From: Motacilla alba alba
Taxonomy: Eukaryota; Chordata; Aves; Passeriformes; Motacillidae
Direction of reading: 5' to 3'
DNA: 64,000 nt
Assembly: GCF_015832195.1 (NCBI RefSeq)
Contig: NC_052046.1
Span: 19,832,161 to 19,896,160, forward strand
Below are positions 34,795-47,052 of this stretch, one piece after another. Each line of letters starts with the position of its first letter. The stretch's first letter is position 1. Made by a program: the position numbers and the translations under genes. The notes beneath the pieces were generated by a model. The model worked only from the letters and a program-made list of their open reading frames with translations, was not told the DNA's origin and did no database searches.

Positions 34795-35969
34795 ATTCAG
34801 CAGGGATAATAAAATTTCTTCAAGGAAAATGAGCAGATTTATTTGTGCAGTTTCACAGACACTTGCTGCTCCTTGCACATCACAGTGCAACTGTAGCACT
34901 GTTGTCACTGAGCTGTCCTGCTGCACTGATGTGTGGCAGGTAACTTAGAGACCTGTACATGCTTTGTCCTGCACATGAATAACAGAGTTTGCATGGAACA
35001 TAACCCTCTGCCTGCTAGCCATGATTTCCAGAAGCAAGGAAAATAAGTGTTTCTGCTTTCTAGGATTTTGTACTATACATAAGTTCACGATATTTAACTG
35101 CTTGTTCTTAAGTACTGTGTACTTACTGGAATTAACATACAGCCACTGCTGATAAGAAACAGTTGTCAAGCTCAATAAAAGCAAGTAGCTACCAATAAGG
35201 CAACACCATTTTGTACACTTCATTTCAGCTAAAATTTCAGTTTCACAAACTCTGAAAAATCTATAGCCAATACAATATCATTCATGTATTATGCTTGAGT
35301 TATAGTGTATTTCTCTTTGTTTTCAGAGTCAATCCAATCTCTGGGGCTGTGGGATAGTACTCAAGAAAATCACTGAGAACGTAAACGAATCAGAATATGC
35401 CAAACATCTTTCATGGTCATAGGGTGTAATTCTAGATAGAATTGTTTTCACAGTTAATTATTACAGTTCTTAAAGTAAAAAAAAAAAAAAAAAATTAAAA
35501 AAATTAGGATGTATTAATGAGAACCACAATATAGTTTCCTTTTTTAATGAAAAGCAAAAGGGCCAGCAGAGAATAAAAAAAAAAAATTGAAACAATAAAC
35601 TATAAACAAGGAAATGTTGAAATGAAGCAATTATTCTGTGACTACTTAAAAATGGTAACTATAGGCTGCATCCTTGTACACATTAATAATAATGTAAACA
35701 CTCATTGCCCAGTGATAATTTGCAAGGGAAAACTGTCAGAATGATCTAATGAAGGAATGAAAAATTACAAACTTATTCTTACAAACCAACTGGGTTGAAT
35801 ACAAGTGAATCTTCGGGAAAAAAAACAACTTTATTTCTCTAAATTGCCATTACAAAAAGGTGGTGTGCATGAGAAGCATGTAATTTTATTTCCCCAAAGT
35901 CAATTCATCACTGAAGGTTTTAATGTAATTCCTATTCCTATCTTCTATCAAGTCTGATGCTGTTTTTCT
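34795..35969. other. Single-copy DNA, with poly(A) run
   Basis: No gene or transposon recognised. An A-run of about 20 lies at 35477-35496. Confidence 0.5.
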
Positions 35970-36629
35970 TCAGCTAACATTTCTGAAGGAACTGGAAAGA
36001 AGCAATGAGGATGTACTGAGTAGGAGCTTGTGTAGAATAAGTTGTTTTTCCAGATATGTGGAGGTTGCTGGTGCTGTGCAGTGATGTGTCTGACTAGTCA
36101 GCTGCCTTTGGACATTTATGGTCTCTGTCCAGTGATGTCTCAAATAGTAATGTGGATTGCCAGCTGCTAAAGAAAGCTGTAACACCCACCACTCTGATAT
36201 TAAGAGGAATAGGGAAAGTGCTTCAGCTTCACAATTAACAATTTCCCTGGCATGTATGTGTTCCTTTTTAATCTGATGTACTGCTCTGAGATTTATGAGC
36301 TCCACTGCACACAGCAGCTGCTGACATAGGCTGCAGACACAGAGTTGCTGTGAGTGGCTGTGCCAGGGTATATCAAGAAACAGGAGAGGAAATTGAAATG
36401 GCAAGACTTTGGAGGTGGTTGATAAGGCTGGCTGATAACTCCCACTCTGGAGGGAACATACGGTGTGCTTCTGCAGTAGGGGAAAAACAGGCAAGCAACT
36501 TGGAGAGAATAATGGGAAAAATCTTTTATTGACGTTTATTAATATGCATTCTGAATGTCTGTGTTGGTGACTGTTAGGCCATTTCAAGGAAATGCAAAAG
36601 AACCCTTTCTGTTGTAACCAAGGAAACAT
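35970..36629 (-). other. Unrecognised 219-codon open frame
   Basis: This is the longest uninterrupted ATG-started frame outside the recognised repeats. The predicted protein is rich in Leu, Ser, Cys and His. A central Leu-rich stretch (about residues 75-115) includes LCVCSLCQQLLCAVELINL, and a Ser/Leu-rich tail closes it. There is no clear signal peptide, no domain I recognise, and no repeat similarity. It may be a chance frame, a decayed coding sequence, or an exon of a non-coding or poorly conserved transcript. Nothing in the sequence (consensus splice pattern, promoter, polyadenylation site) supports translation, so it is not called a CDS. Confidence 0.15.
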
Positions 36630-39600
36630 ATCTGAAGTTTACGGCATACAGCCTCTGAGAGCAATCCAGCTCTCCTTTTAGCTACCTATCCACATGCACT
36701 GCAGCAAGGCTGCCAAGGAGGGATGAGTTCTGCAGGTGAGAGGCCTGTTTTGCAAAAACCTTGTTTCTCCAAATGAACTCTGCAGGATGTGGAGCCAAGG
36801 ATCCACAATGCATCAGGTTGCTGCTGGGAAGTAGCTGCAACTTTCAGGGAGAAGGAAGAGAACCTTCCTTCAGCCCTGTGATCTGACTTCTCAAGTGACA
36901 GGCAAGACCAGCCTCACTGGGCACCTGCCTCTGAGAGCTCAGCTACCACCCCTCTGAGGTCCTGCCGAGGACCAGCTTAGGTGGCTTTTCTGTCAGAAAC
37001 CAGGAGAAACATTTAATTTCTTCCCCCAAAAGATCTGAGTCCAAGATACACTGTTTCTCAAAAACTTATATTTTCAGAGGTTCTCTGACAAGACTTTTGA
37101 AATATTGTAGAGGGAAGAAGAATGTAAGGAAGCAGGCCCATGTGTGGTGGATGGGAGGATTTGCAGAAGAGACTTCTGGTGGTGCAGGCTGGCTGTGTGA
37201 GTCACCAACACCAGTGCTGCAAGGTGGCAGGGTGTGCTGTGCCCATGGGTCTTGAACCAAGGCATTTCTCTTTCTGTACTTCTGTTTGATGAAATGGTCC
37301 TGTTCAACTAGCGACACTTTCCTCTCTTGCTGCTAATGTGAAGGCCCACCTGAACCTCTGTGAAAGATGGGACCAAAATGCAGACAAGTGAATTGCTTCT
37401 TTTTTGACAGGATATTTCCCTTATCATGGTTTTATGCAGCATGTTATATTTCAATTCAATTCCAGTACAATTTTTTTTTTAAATTTGAAAGTCTTTTTAG
37501 ATTTTTTCTTCTGCTAGAGGATGAAAATAACAGAATGAAATCATCAACAGGAAACTTCTCAGTTTGATTTATGAAGAAACCATTTTGAGAAATCTGTTTT
37601 TGTCATTCATTTGGAATGGGTAGGATTATTTTACAGCTTTGTATATAAAGCACATCTATTTACTGGATAAATGTAGTGTCAAAATTGTCATTAAAGACAT
37701 AAGTGAGAAGCTGGAACTGGGCAGGTGTTTTAACCATCTATTTTAAGCAAAATTTTTCTGATATAAGGAAAAGTATAAATTTTCACATGTAAAATTGAAA
37801 TAGAAGTTTATAGGTAAGCGTAGCTGAACTGTCAGTCTAAAAAACAATCTTACTCTTACCTAAATCTTAATGTAGAAAGACAAAACCTAGGAAAAAAAAT
37901 AGAGTTTCTCCGAGGGTTTTTCTTAGAAGGTCATGTCTTCTCTCATGCCAACTAAAAAAAATAGTCCCCTTACCGTAATAATCTTACAAAAATACAAATA
38001 TAGGGAGAATATTAGGTGATCTGTCATCAGTACAGTGATCTGGCAAAAAATACATAAAAGAATCCAGTCTTGTCACCAATGAGGTTGCAACAGGTACTAA
38101 CAAAAGCAGAACTTTAAACTTAATAGGAAAGTGATATAGGTAACTAAGCATGATTTTTCCTTACAATGAGAATAGTAAGGGGAAAGGTGGATTTGTGGTA
38201 TCAGGCTGACCAGACGGAAACTACGGCAGAGGAAGAAGAGTCTGGCAGTCTTACTCAAGAAGTGAAATGGAAAGATAGCTCCAATTAATACAAGATACCT
38301 GGTTTCTCGTGGAAAGAAGAAGCCCTCTCATAAATCATTCTGGTACATCCTGTCACTTGAAGACAAGTCCTGCTGTTACTTATACAAATCATAGCTGTAA
38401 TTTCCACTGTCTTCAGCCCTGCTGAAATTGGGTTGCAAATATAAACCCTATTTTCAGCTTCTAAAGTCAGAGAAACAGATTCAAGTAGAATGAAATAATA
38501 CATTTAAGTGATATAGATGAGCCAGTATATTTGGAATAGCAGCTCTTAGATGTCGTCTATTCCATCTCTTCAAAGGTGAGAACTGCTTGCATATGTACAT
38601 GCTTCCTTTCTTGCCAGATACAACTGATGTTGTTTAAAACTGTAGATGCATTTTCTAAGCTAAAATGCTTCTGATACATAATTCTGCAATGAATGAACTT
38701 TTTCTCTTCTTCCTTCTCCTGGACATCCCAGGATTAATATTTTATGGAAAGAGATAATGTGAGCTTTCCTCTCTAACGTCTTTGCTTTACATGCTTTACA
38801 AACAGAGAGTAAAAAACTGAACAAATATGGATATTCTTTGATGATCTTAGGTTAATTGTAAAGGTGGTAACAGGGTACTTGATTTTGGGCAAGTATATTA
38901 TTTTGCTTAAACTCCACCACTAGTGCATTTTGAATTTCTGTGAAATTTACAAGAACTTCCAAGTAAAAACATTTTGAAACATAACAAGAAATTTTGAAGT
39001 TTTCTCCATTTTCTATTTTGTGTAAAGTGTTAATTTTTATTACTGTAAGGATCTTAAGCCTATAAAAGCCTTCTTTCATGCTATCACTGTGACATGTAGT
39101 CATCACATGCTCTTATTTCAGTCTTGTAAAAGTTACCTAGAGCTGCTCCTACAGCTATTTTAATTTAAAATTTTTTTCATTTGGTTCTTCATTACTCTTT
39201 TGTTTGCTGTAGTGTCTCAAAATTTTATAGAAATTAACCTTAAAATTAAAAACAGATAGCAAACATTCACCAAAAAAAAAGTTTCTAACCATTATGTCAT
39301 AATAAGGTAGGCAAAAAATGATGAAAACTGATAAAAATGGAAATTTAAATTTTAATTTAGTTTTAATTTTAATTTCAAACTGGGCAATACAGATCTACAA
39401 TTTCAACAAACATTTCAGAACTTTCAAACAAATCTTTTTCAAATGACTACAGATAATTTTATTTCATCTGAGATATTGAACATTTGTTTTTCACTTCATT
39501 CAAAGAGGTTGTTTTACATTTAAATTGCTAACACTGTCAGTGAAAAACTGATATAGGAACCGTTTAAAGGGGCCGACTTTACTAACACCTAATTTTACAA

Positions 39601-40609
39601 GGTTTGTAGAAACCTACCCTAGGATACCTGGCTATTCTGCTCTAGTAGATATGCTCAAGTTGAAGCAGGTGAAATACCTGGGATCATAGTTTTGCATCTA
39701 TTACAACAATTTTTCAAGTTGTGAGCCTTGTCCTTCAGTAGGAGCAAAATAAGCACATAGTTTTCAGGTTATCTTAGAATTTTCATTTTTTTGTCCTCCA
39801 TATCCCCCAAACAAGCCCGGCTTCCTCATGGAATACTGGCTTTGTCTCTGAGCAAATAGATAGCTCTGAAAAAAAGGTGATGAAGCTTTTTCATTTGACC
39901 TCAGATTGCTTACACTGTCCAGTTAGCACTGCTCTCTGGTTATGCAGGAGCTCGGTTGTTGTTGTATTGTGAGCTGCTCTGCCATATTCTTCATCTGCAA
40001 ACTATCTTGCAACATCCCATGTTTCTTCTGCATTGCCTGACAACTGCTTGGCTGGGGTACTTTGCTCCTTGCAGTATGAATACAAACCTTACAGCCTTAT
40101 AATTAATTTTCTTCTTTTATTTCCTCCCTCTTTTTCAGTAAATGAAACTGCTGCTGTAAAAGATATTGGTAAAAATTTAATATAGATTTAGGTTCTGATA
40201 TTGCTAGGCAGTGCTGTCATTTATTCAAACTGGTAAGGGAGAACAGCCTGCTTGTTTAATTTCGGCTGTTCTCTTCCTTGCATTATACAGAGTGAGGAGT
40301 AGACAGGAGGAGTAGACTGCTTTAGATAACGCTGTGGATGATGCTTTATCATAGCAGCTTTCTCTGGAAAGGTATCTGAGAAATACACAAGCATGTGGTG
40401 CCAGACCTCTGCTGAGGAGTGAATCAACTTTTCTGTCAGTTCTTCATTGGTCCCACATGACATTTGCTAGTTTTGACTTACTATTAATGCATGGGTTAAT
40501 AGTTTATGTCCCTCCGGCACAGCTTGACACCTTTGTACATATCCAGAGTGTCTCCAGGCTGTTTCATTCTCACTTCCTAGTGTCCCCTCTAGTTTTGCTC
40601 ATTCCCCAT
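36630..40609. other. Single-copy DNA, no gene recognised
   Basis: About 4 kb. The part 36660-37330 is GC-richer than its surroundings and could be an exon-containing or regulatory segment, but no domain or splice structure could be established. The rest is AT-rich and unremarkable. Confidence 0.45.
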
Positions 40610-42002
40610 TGTGGTTCTCCTGCGGTCACGAAGCAGTGGAATGCCGGCTAGCGAGCTCCCTGAGTGACTGGGGGGACACACAAGAGAGGCTGCCCCTGAG
40701 CCTCTGATGAGACTTCTTCAGGTGGCAGTGAATTCAGCAGCGTGCGTGACACTGCAGCAGATCACCACAAGAATACCAAGGCAAAAAAAAACAAACAAAA
40801 GGACACTCATTTGCAGTCCAATGAAGCGTTATTGCAAGGATAGGTCAGGGACAAGTGACAAGGAATGGGAATCCGCTAGGGTTCTTGTCAGAGTCTCCCC
40901 CAGGTCAGGGTGACCCCGAAAGGTGGAAAAGTCTCTGCTCCAACCCGTGCCTTCAAAGAAAGACTCAGTAGTCGTCTGTTGTCCGGTCTCAAGGTTGTTT
41001 ATTGTGTGTTATCTTAAGGATTTTCTTCTGGGCTGCTGCGGTCTGCTCAGCAGGTCAGCCAGAGGCACACTCTGCACACTCTTTCTCTGCCCGCCCCTGA
41101 GGCTGGTGCTATCTTTTATACTAAAAACTACGTGTACTGTATTTACAATTCCGTTCCAATAGCTATCACCTATGTTAGACAGTCAGCTTCTATTCTAAAC
41201 CAATCTAAAAGTGCCAACATCACCCAAATCATGGAGGCTAGGAAGAAGAAAGAAGAAAGACAAGGCATGCCCTGATTCCTCCATCTTAGAGCCTCAGACC
41301 CCCATGTACAAAATCCAAACCCCAGTGTACAGAGGTCAAAACCCCCTTGCACAGCACTCAGAAATTTTTCCCTTTACTTTGTGACTATCTCTACTATGCT
41401 ACCTAAACTTGTGTGGCTTGTAATTCTTCATACAGAGCTGGTAATTTGCTCCATGGGCTAAGATCAAAACCCCACCTGTGTCTTTGGCTGCATGCCAGGG
41501 TCTCACAGCCCCCTGCCAGCAGCTCGGGCCATCCAGGGCACCCAGAGGGATGCCCTGGCTTGCCACAGGTTCTTAAAGGAGATTCATCTAGGGGGTGGGA
41601 GCATCACGCAGCCAATGGGAAAACACTTGGGGAGGAGTATGAAACCTAACAAAACCAATAGGATTAACACGGGGAGGGGGGAGAAGCCTCAAGACCAATC
41701 AAGTCTTAAACCAGGGTGATTCACATCAAACATTTGGGAACAAGATGGGTGGACTTGGATTGACGAACAGGAGAGGGGGGGCAGCACAGCTTGGATTGAC
41801 AGGGCCATACGAGGGAGGGAAGGGAGGAGCAGGGAGACAGACACCCTGAGTGGCAGCTAAGTGGCAGGAAAACAATTTGAGAGAAATCATAATGAGGGGA
41901 TAAAATGGGGGTACAAGGATGAAACCATTGTACTTAATTAGCATTGAACCACTGACTTTTACAATAAAATGACCGTAAAATTAGTAAAAACACACTGCCA
42001 TA
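40610..42002 (-). mobile_element. Outer ERVK-like LTR, interrupted by a second LTR
   Basis: A minus-strand copy of the same LTR family as 26839-27538. It is split into 40610-40885 (U5, R and part of U3) and 41568-42002 (rest of U3). Removing the 682-bp insert and one duplicated hexamer leaves about 705 bp, against 700 bp for the other copy. Matching phrases are CTGCGGTCAC against GTGACCGCAG near the U5 end, GCAGTCCAATGAAGC, GGGACAAGTGACAAGG, CAATGGGAAAACACTT, and CACACTGCC at the 5' end. The polyadenylation hexamer is degraded to AATAAC (plus 40828-40833). The plus strand starts TGTGGTTC. The right end, TGCCATA, has probably lost its terminal CA. The flanks CCCCAT and GCCATA do not form a clean duplication. 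Confidence 0.85.
40886..41567 (-). mobile_element. Inner solo LTR nested in the outer LTR
   Basis: A 682-bp insertion with perfect 6-bp flanking direct repeats GGTTCT (40880-40885 and 41568-41573). The sister LTR at 26.8 kb has this site once (reverse complement AGAACC within TTTAAGAACCCTAG), so the empty site is known. The insert reads TGTCAGAG to TTGCCACA on the plus strand. The orientation is minus: TATAAAAG at plus 41113-41120, then AATAAA at plus 40998-41003. It is a different LTR family from the host copy. No coding region is left, so it is a solo LTR. The 6-bp duplication fits an ERVK-class integrase. Confidence 0.88.
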
Positions 42003-42008
42003 GCCATA

Positions 42009-42419
42009 GCCTCAAAAAGGGGTTGCTGCTCATCTCCAGAGGAGCTTTCAAAAATGTAAAACTGAACTTATTGGACAGGTTTTTAATCTCTGGGAGAAGC
42101 ACTGCATTGAGCATGGAGGGAGGTTGGGCGGATGTTTAAAATGGGCTGCCTGGGAGTTTGCCAGAGCAGGTGCATGCAGGGAGCTGAGCTGTGAGTTGAG
42201 TGTACAGGAGTGAGATGAGAAAGATCATGCTACCTGTACTACTGAGCCATGAAGTTTCCCTTACATTGTATTGTAGCTTGATATAACTGTCTCTGTTACA
42301 TGGCATATACTGGATTCTAACTCAGTAAAATAAGGAATAATTATCACTTCAATGCTATGAAGCACAAAGAGTTAATGTGCATTTCAGTTTTTACCCCTAT
42401 AACAGTGCACATTTCAAGC

Positions 42420-42457
<38 letters not shown>

Positions 42458-44361
42458 AAAAAAAAGAAGTAAAACCTGGGATTTTCCTTGGGAAAACAAA
42501 GCCAGCAGTAGTTCAATATGCAGCCATGAATTCTGGGTAGTAGATGGAAACTTGAGCAAGGGCTGAGTCCTCGCATTTTCATTGACTTATAAGGAAGGCA
42601 GTTAAAATTTATGAATGAGAAAATGCTTTTGATCATTAAATGTGCATAAGGGTAAAATCTTTGCAACCATCTCTTCTGTCTTATTTCTCTCCTATAAACC
42701 ATCTCTACTGTATGAAAGTCTTCGACGTGTCCTGAAGGCATGTGTGTGTAAATCCTCCCTAAATGTGTTTTTTATAGCAAGGAAAGCAGGAAATCATGTC
42801 TGGGATGCCCCTGCATTTTTATTACACATGCACTATTATGAAAACTGTATATATTAAAGATGTCATTTTTAGGCAGAGAATGATACCTCAGTATCATTCA
42901 TGTTGGATCCTGCTTGGTTTAGCTTCCCAGAAAGTAGTCTCCAACTAAAGCATAATTTCCAGTGTGTTAGCTAAGAGCAAACAAGGCTCATGCCTCCATA
43001 CAGGTTTGAGTGAGTCCTTGATTGGATGAGATGGGCATATTTACTGCTGTATTTGTAAGTTGTTGAGTGAGTGTTTTATTCTGGGATAGAGTATGCAGTA
43101 GCTCTGCTAAGGTGTTGCTCAGAGATGAGTAGGTTATAGGCAAGTTTCTTCTCCCCAGTTCTTTGGAATGGCTATTAGGGAGATTTCACTTTCTGCAGAA
43201 ATGCAGTATGCCTGTATAGGAGTAAATTACACATGGATTTTGGCTAGTAAATGCAGAGAAATCTATAAAAATGCCACAAAGTCTTGAAAGGGTCAAGAGC
43301 TGCAGTGTTTGCATAGGCATGTTACAAAGTACGCAGTGAGCAGCAGATGTGTCCAATGGCCAGCTTGACCAAGGAACAGAAAATGTATCTGCAGTGTTAA
43401 ATTTTCTATGGCAGTAATATTTTAGTCTTACGTCTTTCTAATTTTTTTTTTAAATTTTGCATTTTTGTGCTTAAACTAGTAGTCTTGCAGAAATGTTGTG
43501 ATAAAAGTATGAGAAAAGCAGGACTGTTGAAAGAGGGAGTGTCCTTTGGAGATTGATGATAGTGTTGGAAAAAAATGGCTTAACTGTTTTGCATGCAGGG
43601 CCCCTTCAGATCTGAAATGAGCAAATTTCAAATGGCTCTGATGGAAGAGTACAAAAATGTGTGGGCTTTTCTATATGCTAAACATCATCACACTGCAAAT
43701 ATTTGTCTTTGAAAATCTGAGTTATTGTCTTAGTTCTTGATGACAAAGGCAATATTTTATTCAGGTCTTGTGCATACCTGTGTTTAGTTCTAGCAAACAC
43801 TCTTTCAGATAATTAAACTTCACAGAACTGCATTCCATGATAAAAGTCAGCTGAAAAAAGAGAGAATTAAAAAAATATTTAGATGTCTGTCTACTAGAGC
43901 ATGAGAAACTGGCCATGAGCCACTTCGTATTGTGGCATAGATGAGTGATTTATGGGTTTAACAAAAATAAATTGCCATACTGTATCTTAAAAGGGCAGGC
44001 TGGCATTTTCAGATGTAATTAAGCAAGAGCATTTTGAAGAGGGTTTTAAAAGAAGAGAGGATAGAAGATGGCAGATGGGGTTTCTAAAACAGGGAATTAC
44101 TTGGTTTAAAGTCTGGAAGAGGTATACAAGGGAAAGAAATGTAAATAGGTTGGCTAAGTTTATAGAATAGCCTTCTGTAATAATGTTATGGCAGATGACA
44201 TGTACAAACTAGTTATTTAAGAAGCCCAGTAAGAGCTCAATATTGTCTTTAGTTTGGCTTATACAAAAACTTGTATTTATGATGTGAAAAATGGTCAGAT
44301 AGGAAAAAGACTTCATAAGCTCCTGGATCATAAAGGGATTTTTTTTCACATGAAAGTTGTC
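42009..44361. other. Single-copy DNA, no gene recognised
   Basis: No transposon recognised apart from the A-rich run at 42420-42470. Open frames up to 114 codons run through this simple repeat and are not genes. Confidence 0.5.
42420..42470. repeat. Interrupted poly(A) tract
   Basis: About 19 A, G, about 12 A, G, about 13 A, then GAAGTAAAA. It is a long A-homopolymer with periodic G interruptions and no adjacent recognisable retrotransposon body. Confidence 0.92.
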
Positions 44362-45600
44362 AAATCCATAGACTCTTAGAATGGTTTGGGTTGGAAAGGT
44401 CGAAGGGACTTCAAAAATCATGTGGTTCCAACCTCCCTGCCATGGGCAGGAACCTCTCCCACTGGGCCAGGTTGCTCAAAGCTGAACACAACCTGGTCTT
44501 GAAAACCTCTAATAATGGAGCATCCACAGCTTCTCTGGGAAACCTGTTCCAGTACCTCACCACTGTCACAGGAAAAAGTTCCTTCCCTATGGATAATCTA
44601 AAGTTACCCTCCTTCAGCTTAAGGCCATTCCGCCTTGTCTTACCACTTGCCCCTATGCTCTTGAGAACCCTTCTTGTAAGTGCCCATTAAGCATTGGAAG
44701 GTGCTATAATCTCCCTACAAAGCCTTCTCTTCTCCAGGCTGAACAACCCTAGCTGTCTCAGTCTGTCCTCACAGGAGAAGTGTTTCAGTCCTTACATTAT
44801 TTTTGTGGCCTTCTCTGGATGTGTTACAGCAGGTCCATGTCCTTCCTGTGCAGGGACCCCAGAGCTGATGCAGCACTGCAGCTGGGGTCTCACCACAGCA
44901 GAGCAGAGGGGTGGAATCTCCTCCCTGGCCCTGCTGCCCATCCAAGCTACTGTAGCTCAGACATGTTTGGCTTTCTGGGCTGCAAGGGTACATTGCTGGT
45001 TCAAGTTCATCTTTTCAGCCAAGTCCTTCTCAGTGAATTTGTCTCCAGTCCTGTACTCATGTCTGCTGGGATTGCCCTGATCCAGGTGCAGTCCCTTGGC
45101 CTTCATGAGATTTCCACAGGCCCACTTCTTAAGTTTGTGCAGGTGCCCCTCCTTCTGTAGTGTCAGTCCCACTGCTCAGCTACCTGTCACTGCAAATGTA
45201 CTGAGGATGCACTCGCTCCCACTGCCTCCAACACTGATGAAGAACCTAACTCTCAAGACTTAGGGACACCACTCATCACTGGCCTCCATCAGTACATAGA
45301 GCCATTGAGTGCAAGTCTCTGGCTGCATCCATCCAGCCAATTCCTTATCCACTGAACAGTTCATCCTTCAAATCCATGTCTCTCCAGTTTGGAGATAGGC
45401 ATGTCATGTAGGACTGTCTCAAAGGTCTTACAGAAGTCTAGATAGATGGCATTGGTCAGTATTCCTTTTTAGACTGTTGCAGTCATTCCATCATAAAATG
45501 CCGCTAGATTGGCCAGGAATGGTCTGCTTGCAGTAAGGCCAGGCTGGCTGTCTCAGATTACCTCCTCATCTTGCATGTGCCATAGATGCATTTTTTCCTA
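44362..45600 (-). mobile_element. CR1 LINE, about 1.2 kb, with decayed ORF2 end
   Basis: This is the longest CR1 copy here, in minus orientation. The plus strand begins at the 3' UTR side (AGAATGGTTTGGGTTGGAAA, CATGGGCAGGAACCTCTCCC, CTCAAAGCTGAACACAACCT). It continues through the ORF2 C-terminus (GAACAACCCTAGCTGTCTCA, CCAGAGCTGATGCAGCACTG, TTTGGCTTTCTGGGCTGCAA) to more upstream ORF2 sequence (CATCCAGCCAATTCCTTATC, AATCCATGTCTCTCCAGTTT, CAGAAGTCTAGATAGATGGC). A minus-strand remnant frame at 44957-45172 reads NLNQQCTLAAQKAK, the usual CR1 phrase. Frames are broken by stops and indels. The endonuclease and much of the reverse transcriptase are missing, and the terminal microsatellite is reduced. 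Old and inactive. Confidence 0.94.
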
Positions 45601-46089
45601 AAATTGCTCTTATTGCACTTAATTGCAATAAGAATAAAAATTAACATTACAAAAGCAATGTAATTAAAACAACGTAATCTGACATTTCTCTTTTAAGCTC
45701 AAAAATAGTAGCATTCTCTCTTTAAGTAAGGAATTAAGAAACTCTGCAAAAGTTTGCTGCTAACCAGCTATGCAGTAGCAGTGGATAAATTTTTAAGAAG
45801 TACTCTTACTCCTTAAAAAAGTAAGATTTTCTTCTGGTTAATCCAGGATATAAATGTTTTAAAATATCTATTTCTCTGCTGAATACTCATGATTTGAAAT
45901 TTATTATACAACAGTCCTTTAGTTCCCTTTGGCTTTGTTCAAAAACCAAGGCAAGCAACTTAGAAATCAACCAAGCAAGAATATAATCCTTTTTAATTAC
46001 TAGTGAGAGGATGCCTATGTGTGCATTATACCAGTTTTGGCATAGGATTCTTAATTCAGCAGGCATTTGTGCTGCTTTGGCATGGCCTG
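45601..46089. other. Single-copy DNA, nothing recognised
   Basis: AT-rich spacer between the long CR1 and the next LTR. Confidence 0.5.
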
Positions 46090-47052
46090 GTTTTGTGATG
46101 ATGCCACAGAGGCTTCTCTGAGAAGCTGCTGGAAGTTTCCACCATGTCTGGCAGAGCCAATCCCTGGTGGCTCTGAAGATGAACATGATGGCTCTGAAGA
46201 TGAACATGCTACTAGAAGGTGAGCCAATTAGAGATGATGTTAAACACCTCTGCGATAACAGATTTAAGAAGAAAATCAAAACAAAATGGGAACACAGCTT
46301 TTCCTAGCTGGTAAGGAAGAAGAGGTGAAAACAACACGAAGACACCAAGGTCACTGGAGAAGGAGGGGCAGGAGGTGCTCCAGGCGCTGGAGCCAAGGTT
46401 CCCCTGCGGGCCATGGTAAGGCATCTGTGCCCCTGCAGCCCTTGGGGATCCACAGGGGATGCAGAGATCCACCCGCAGCCCATAGGGGAGGTGCCCATGC
46501 TGGAGCAGGTGGATTCCTGGAGGAGGCTGTGATCCAGTGGGAGACACTATGGAGAGCGGGGGCCCTGCTTCCAGGCTGGAGCAGCCTGTCCTTGGAGGGC
46601 TGCACCCCGTGGAAGAGTGACCATGCCACAGCAGTTTTGGGAGGACTTGCTACTCATGCAATTGGAACCACGCTGGAGAACTGTCTCAATGAGAGTGACC
46701 TTATAGTGCAGCAGAGCAGCAGAAGGACTCCTCTCCTTGAGCAGCAGAAGAAAACATCGGGTGATGAGCGGACCAAAACTCCCATGCCCTGCCTCCCTGC
46801 GCTGTCAGTTGGAAAGAAGGAGGGGCTGGGGGAAAAAGGTGGTTTTAAGGACTTATTTTACTTCTTATTATCCTCTTTTGATTTTGTTGCAATAAACTCA
46901 CTTTGTACCTCTAACCTGAGCCTCTTTTGCCCTTGGAGTGTTTGCTCCCAGTTTAATTTTCTTTTTTTTTCCCCTCCTCTGCCCACCTGTAGCAGAGGAA
47001 GGCAAGTGAGCGACTTTGGTGGTTGCCTGGTTTTGACTATTGTCAAACCACA
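46090..47052 (+). mobile_element. ERVL-like solo LTR, about 0.96 kb
   Basis: A plus-strand LTR with the order known from a common bird ERVL-type family. U3 has TGATGATGCCACAGAGGCTT, GTCTGGCAGAGCCAAT and GAGCCAATTAG. A TATA-like GATTTAAGAAG is at 46261-46271. A long GC-rich leader-like R/U5 carries repeated CCTGGAGGAGG, GCTGGAGCAG and AGATCCACC-type phrases. AATAAA is at 46891-46896. The 3' end TTGTCAAACCACA finishes at 47052. A 21-bp tandem duplication lies inside U3 (46169-46210). The longest open frame of the whole window (256 codons, 46286-47056) is the GC-rich LTR body and carries no retroviral domain. The left end is approximate (about 46090-46093), and no target duplication could be fixed. 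The family assignment is from memory of the pattern; the LTR nature is well supported. Confidence 0.82.
46169..46210. repeat. 21-bp tandem duplication inside LTR
   Basis: Two adjacent units starting GGCTCTGAAGATGAACATG (46169-46189 and 46190-46210). They differ only in the last two positions. Confidence 0.92.

Noticed and set aside
42357..42741. Frames with long Lys or Phe runs
   Set aside because: They are translations of the poly(A) tract at 42420-42470.
44391..45160. Plus-strand frames of 99-128 codons
   Set aside because: They are antisense readings of a minus-strand CR1 copy.
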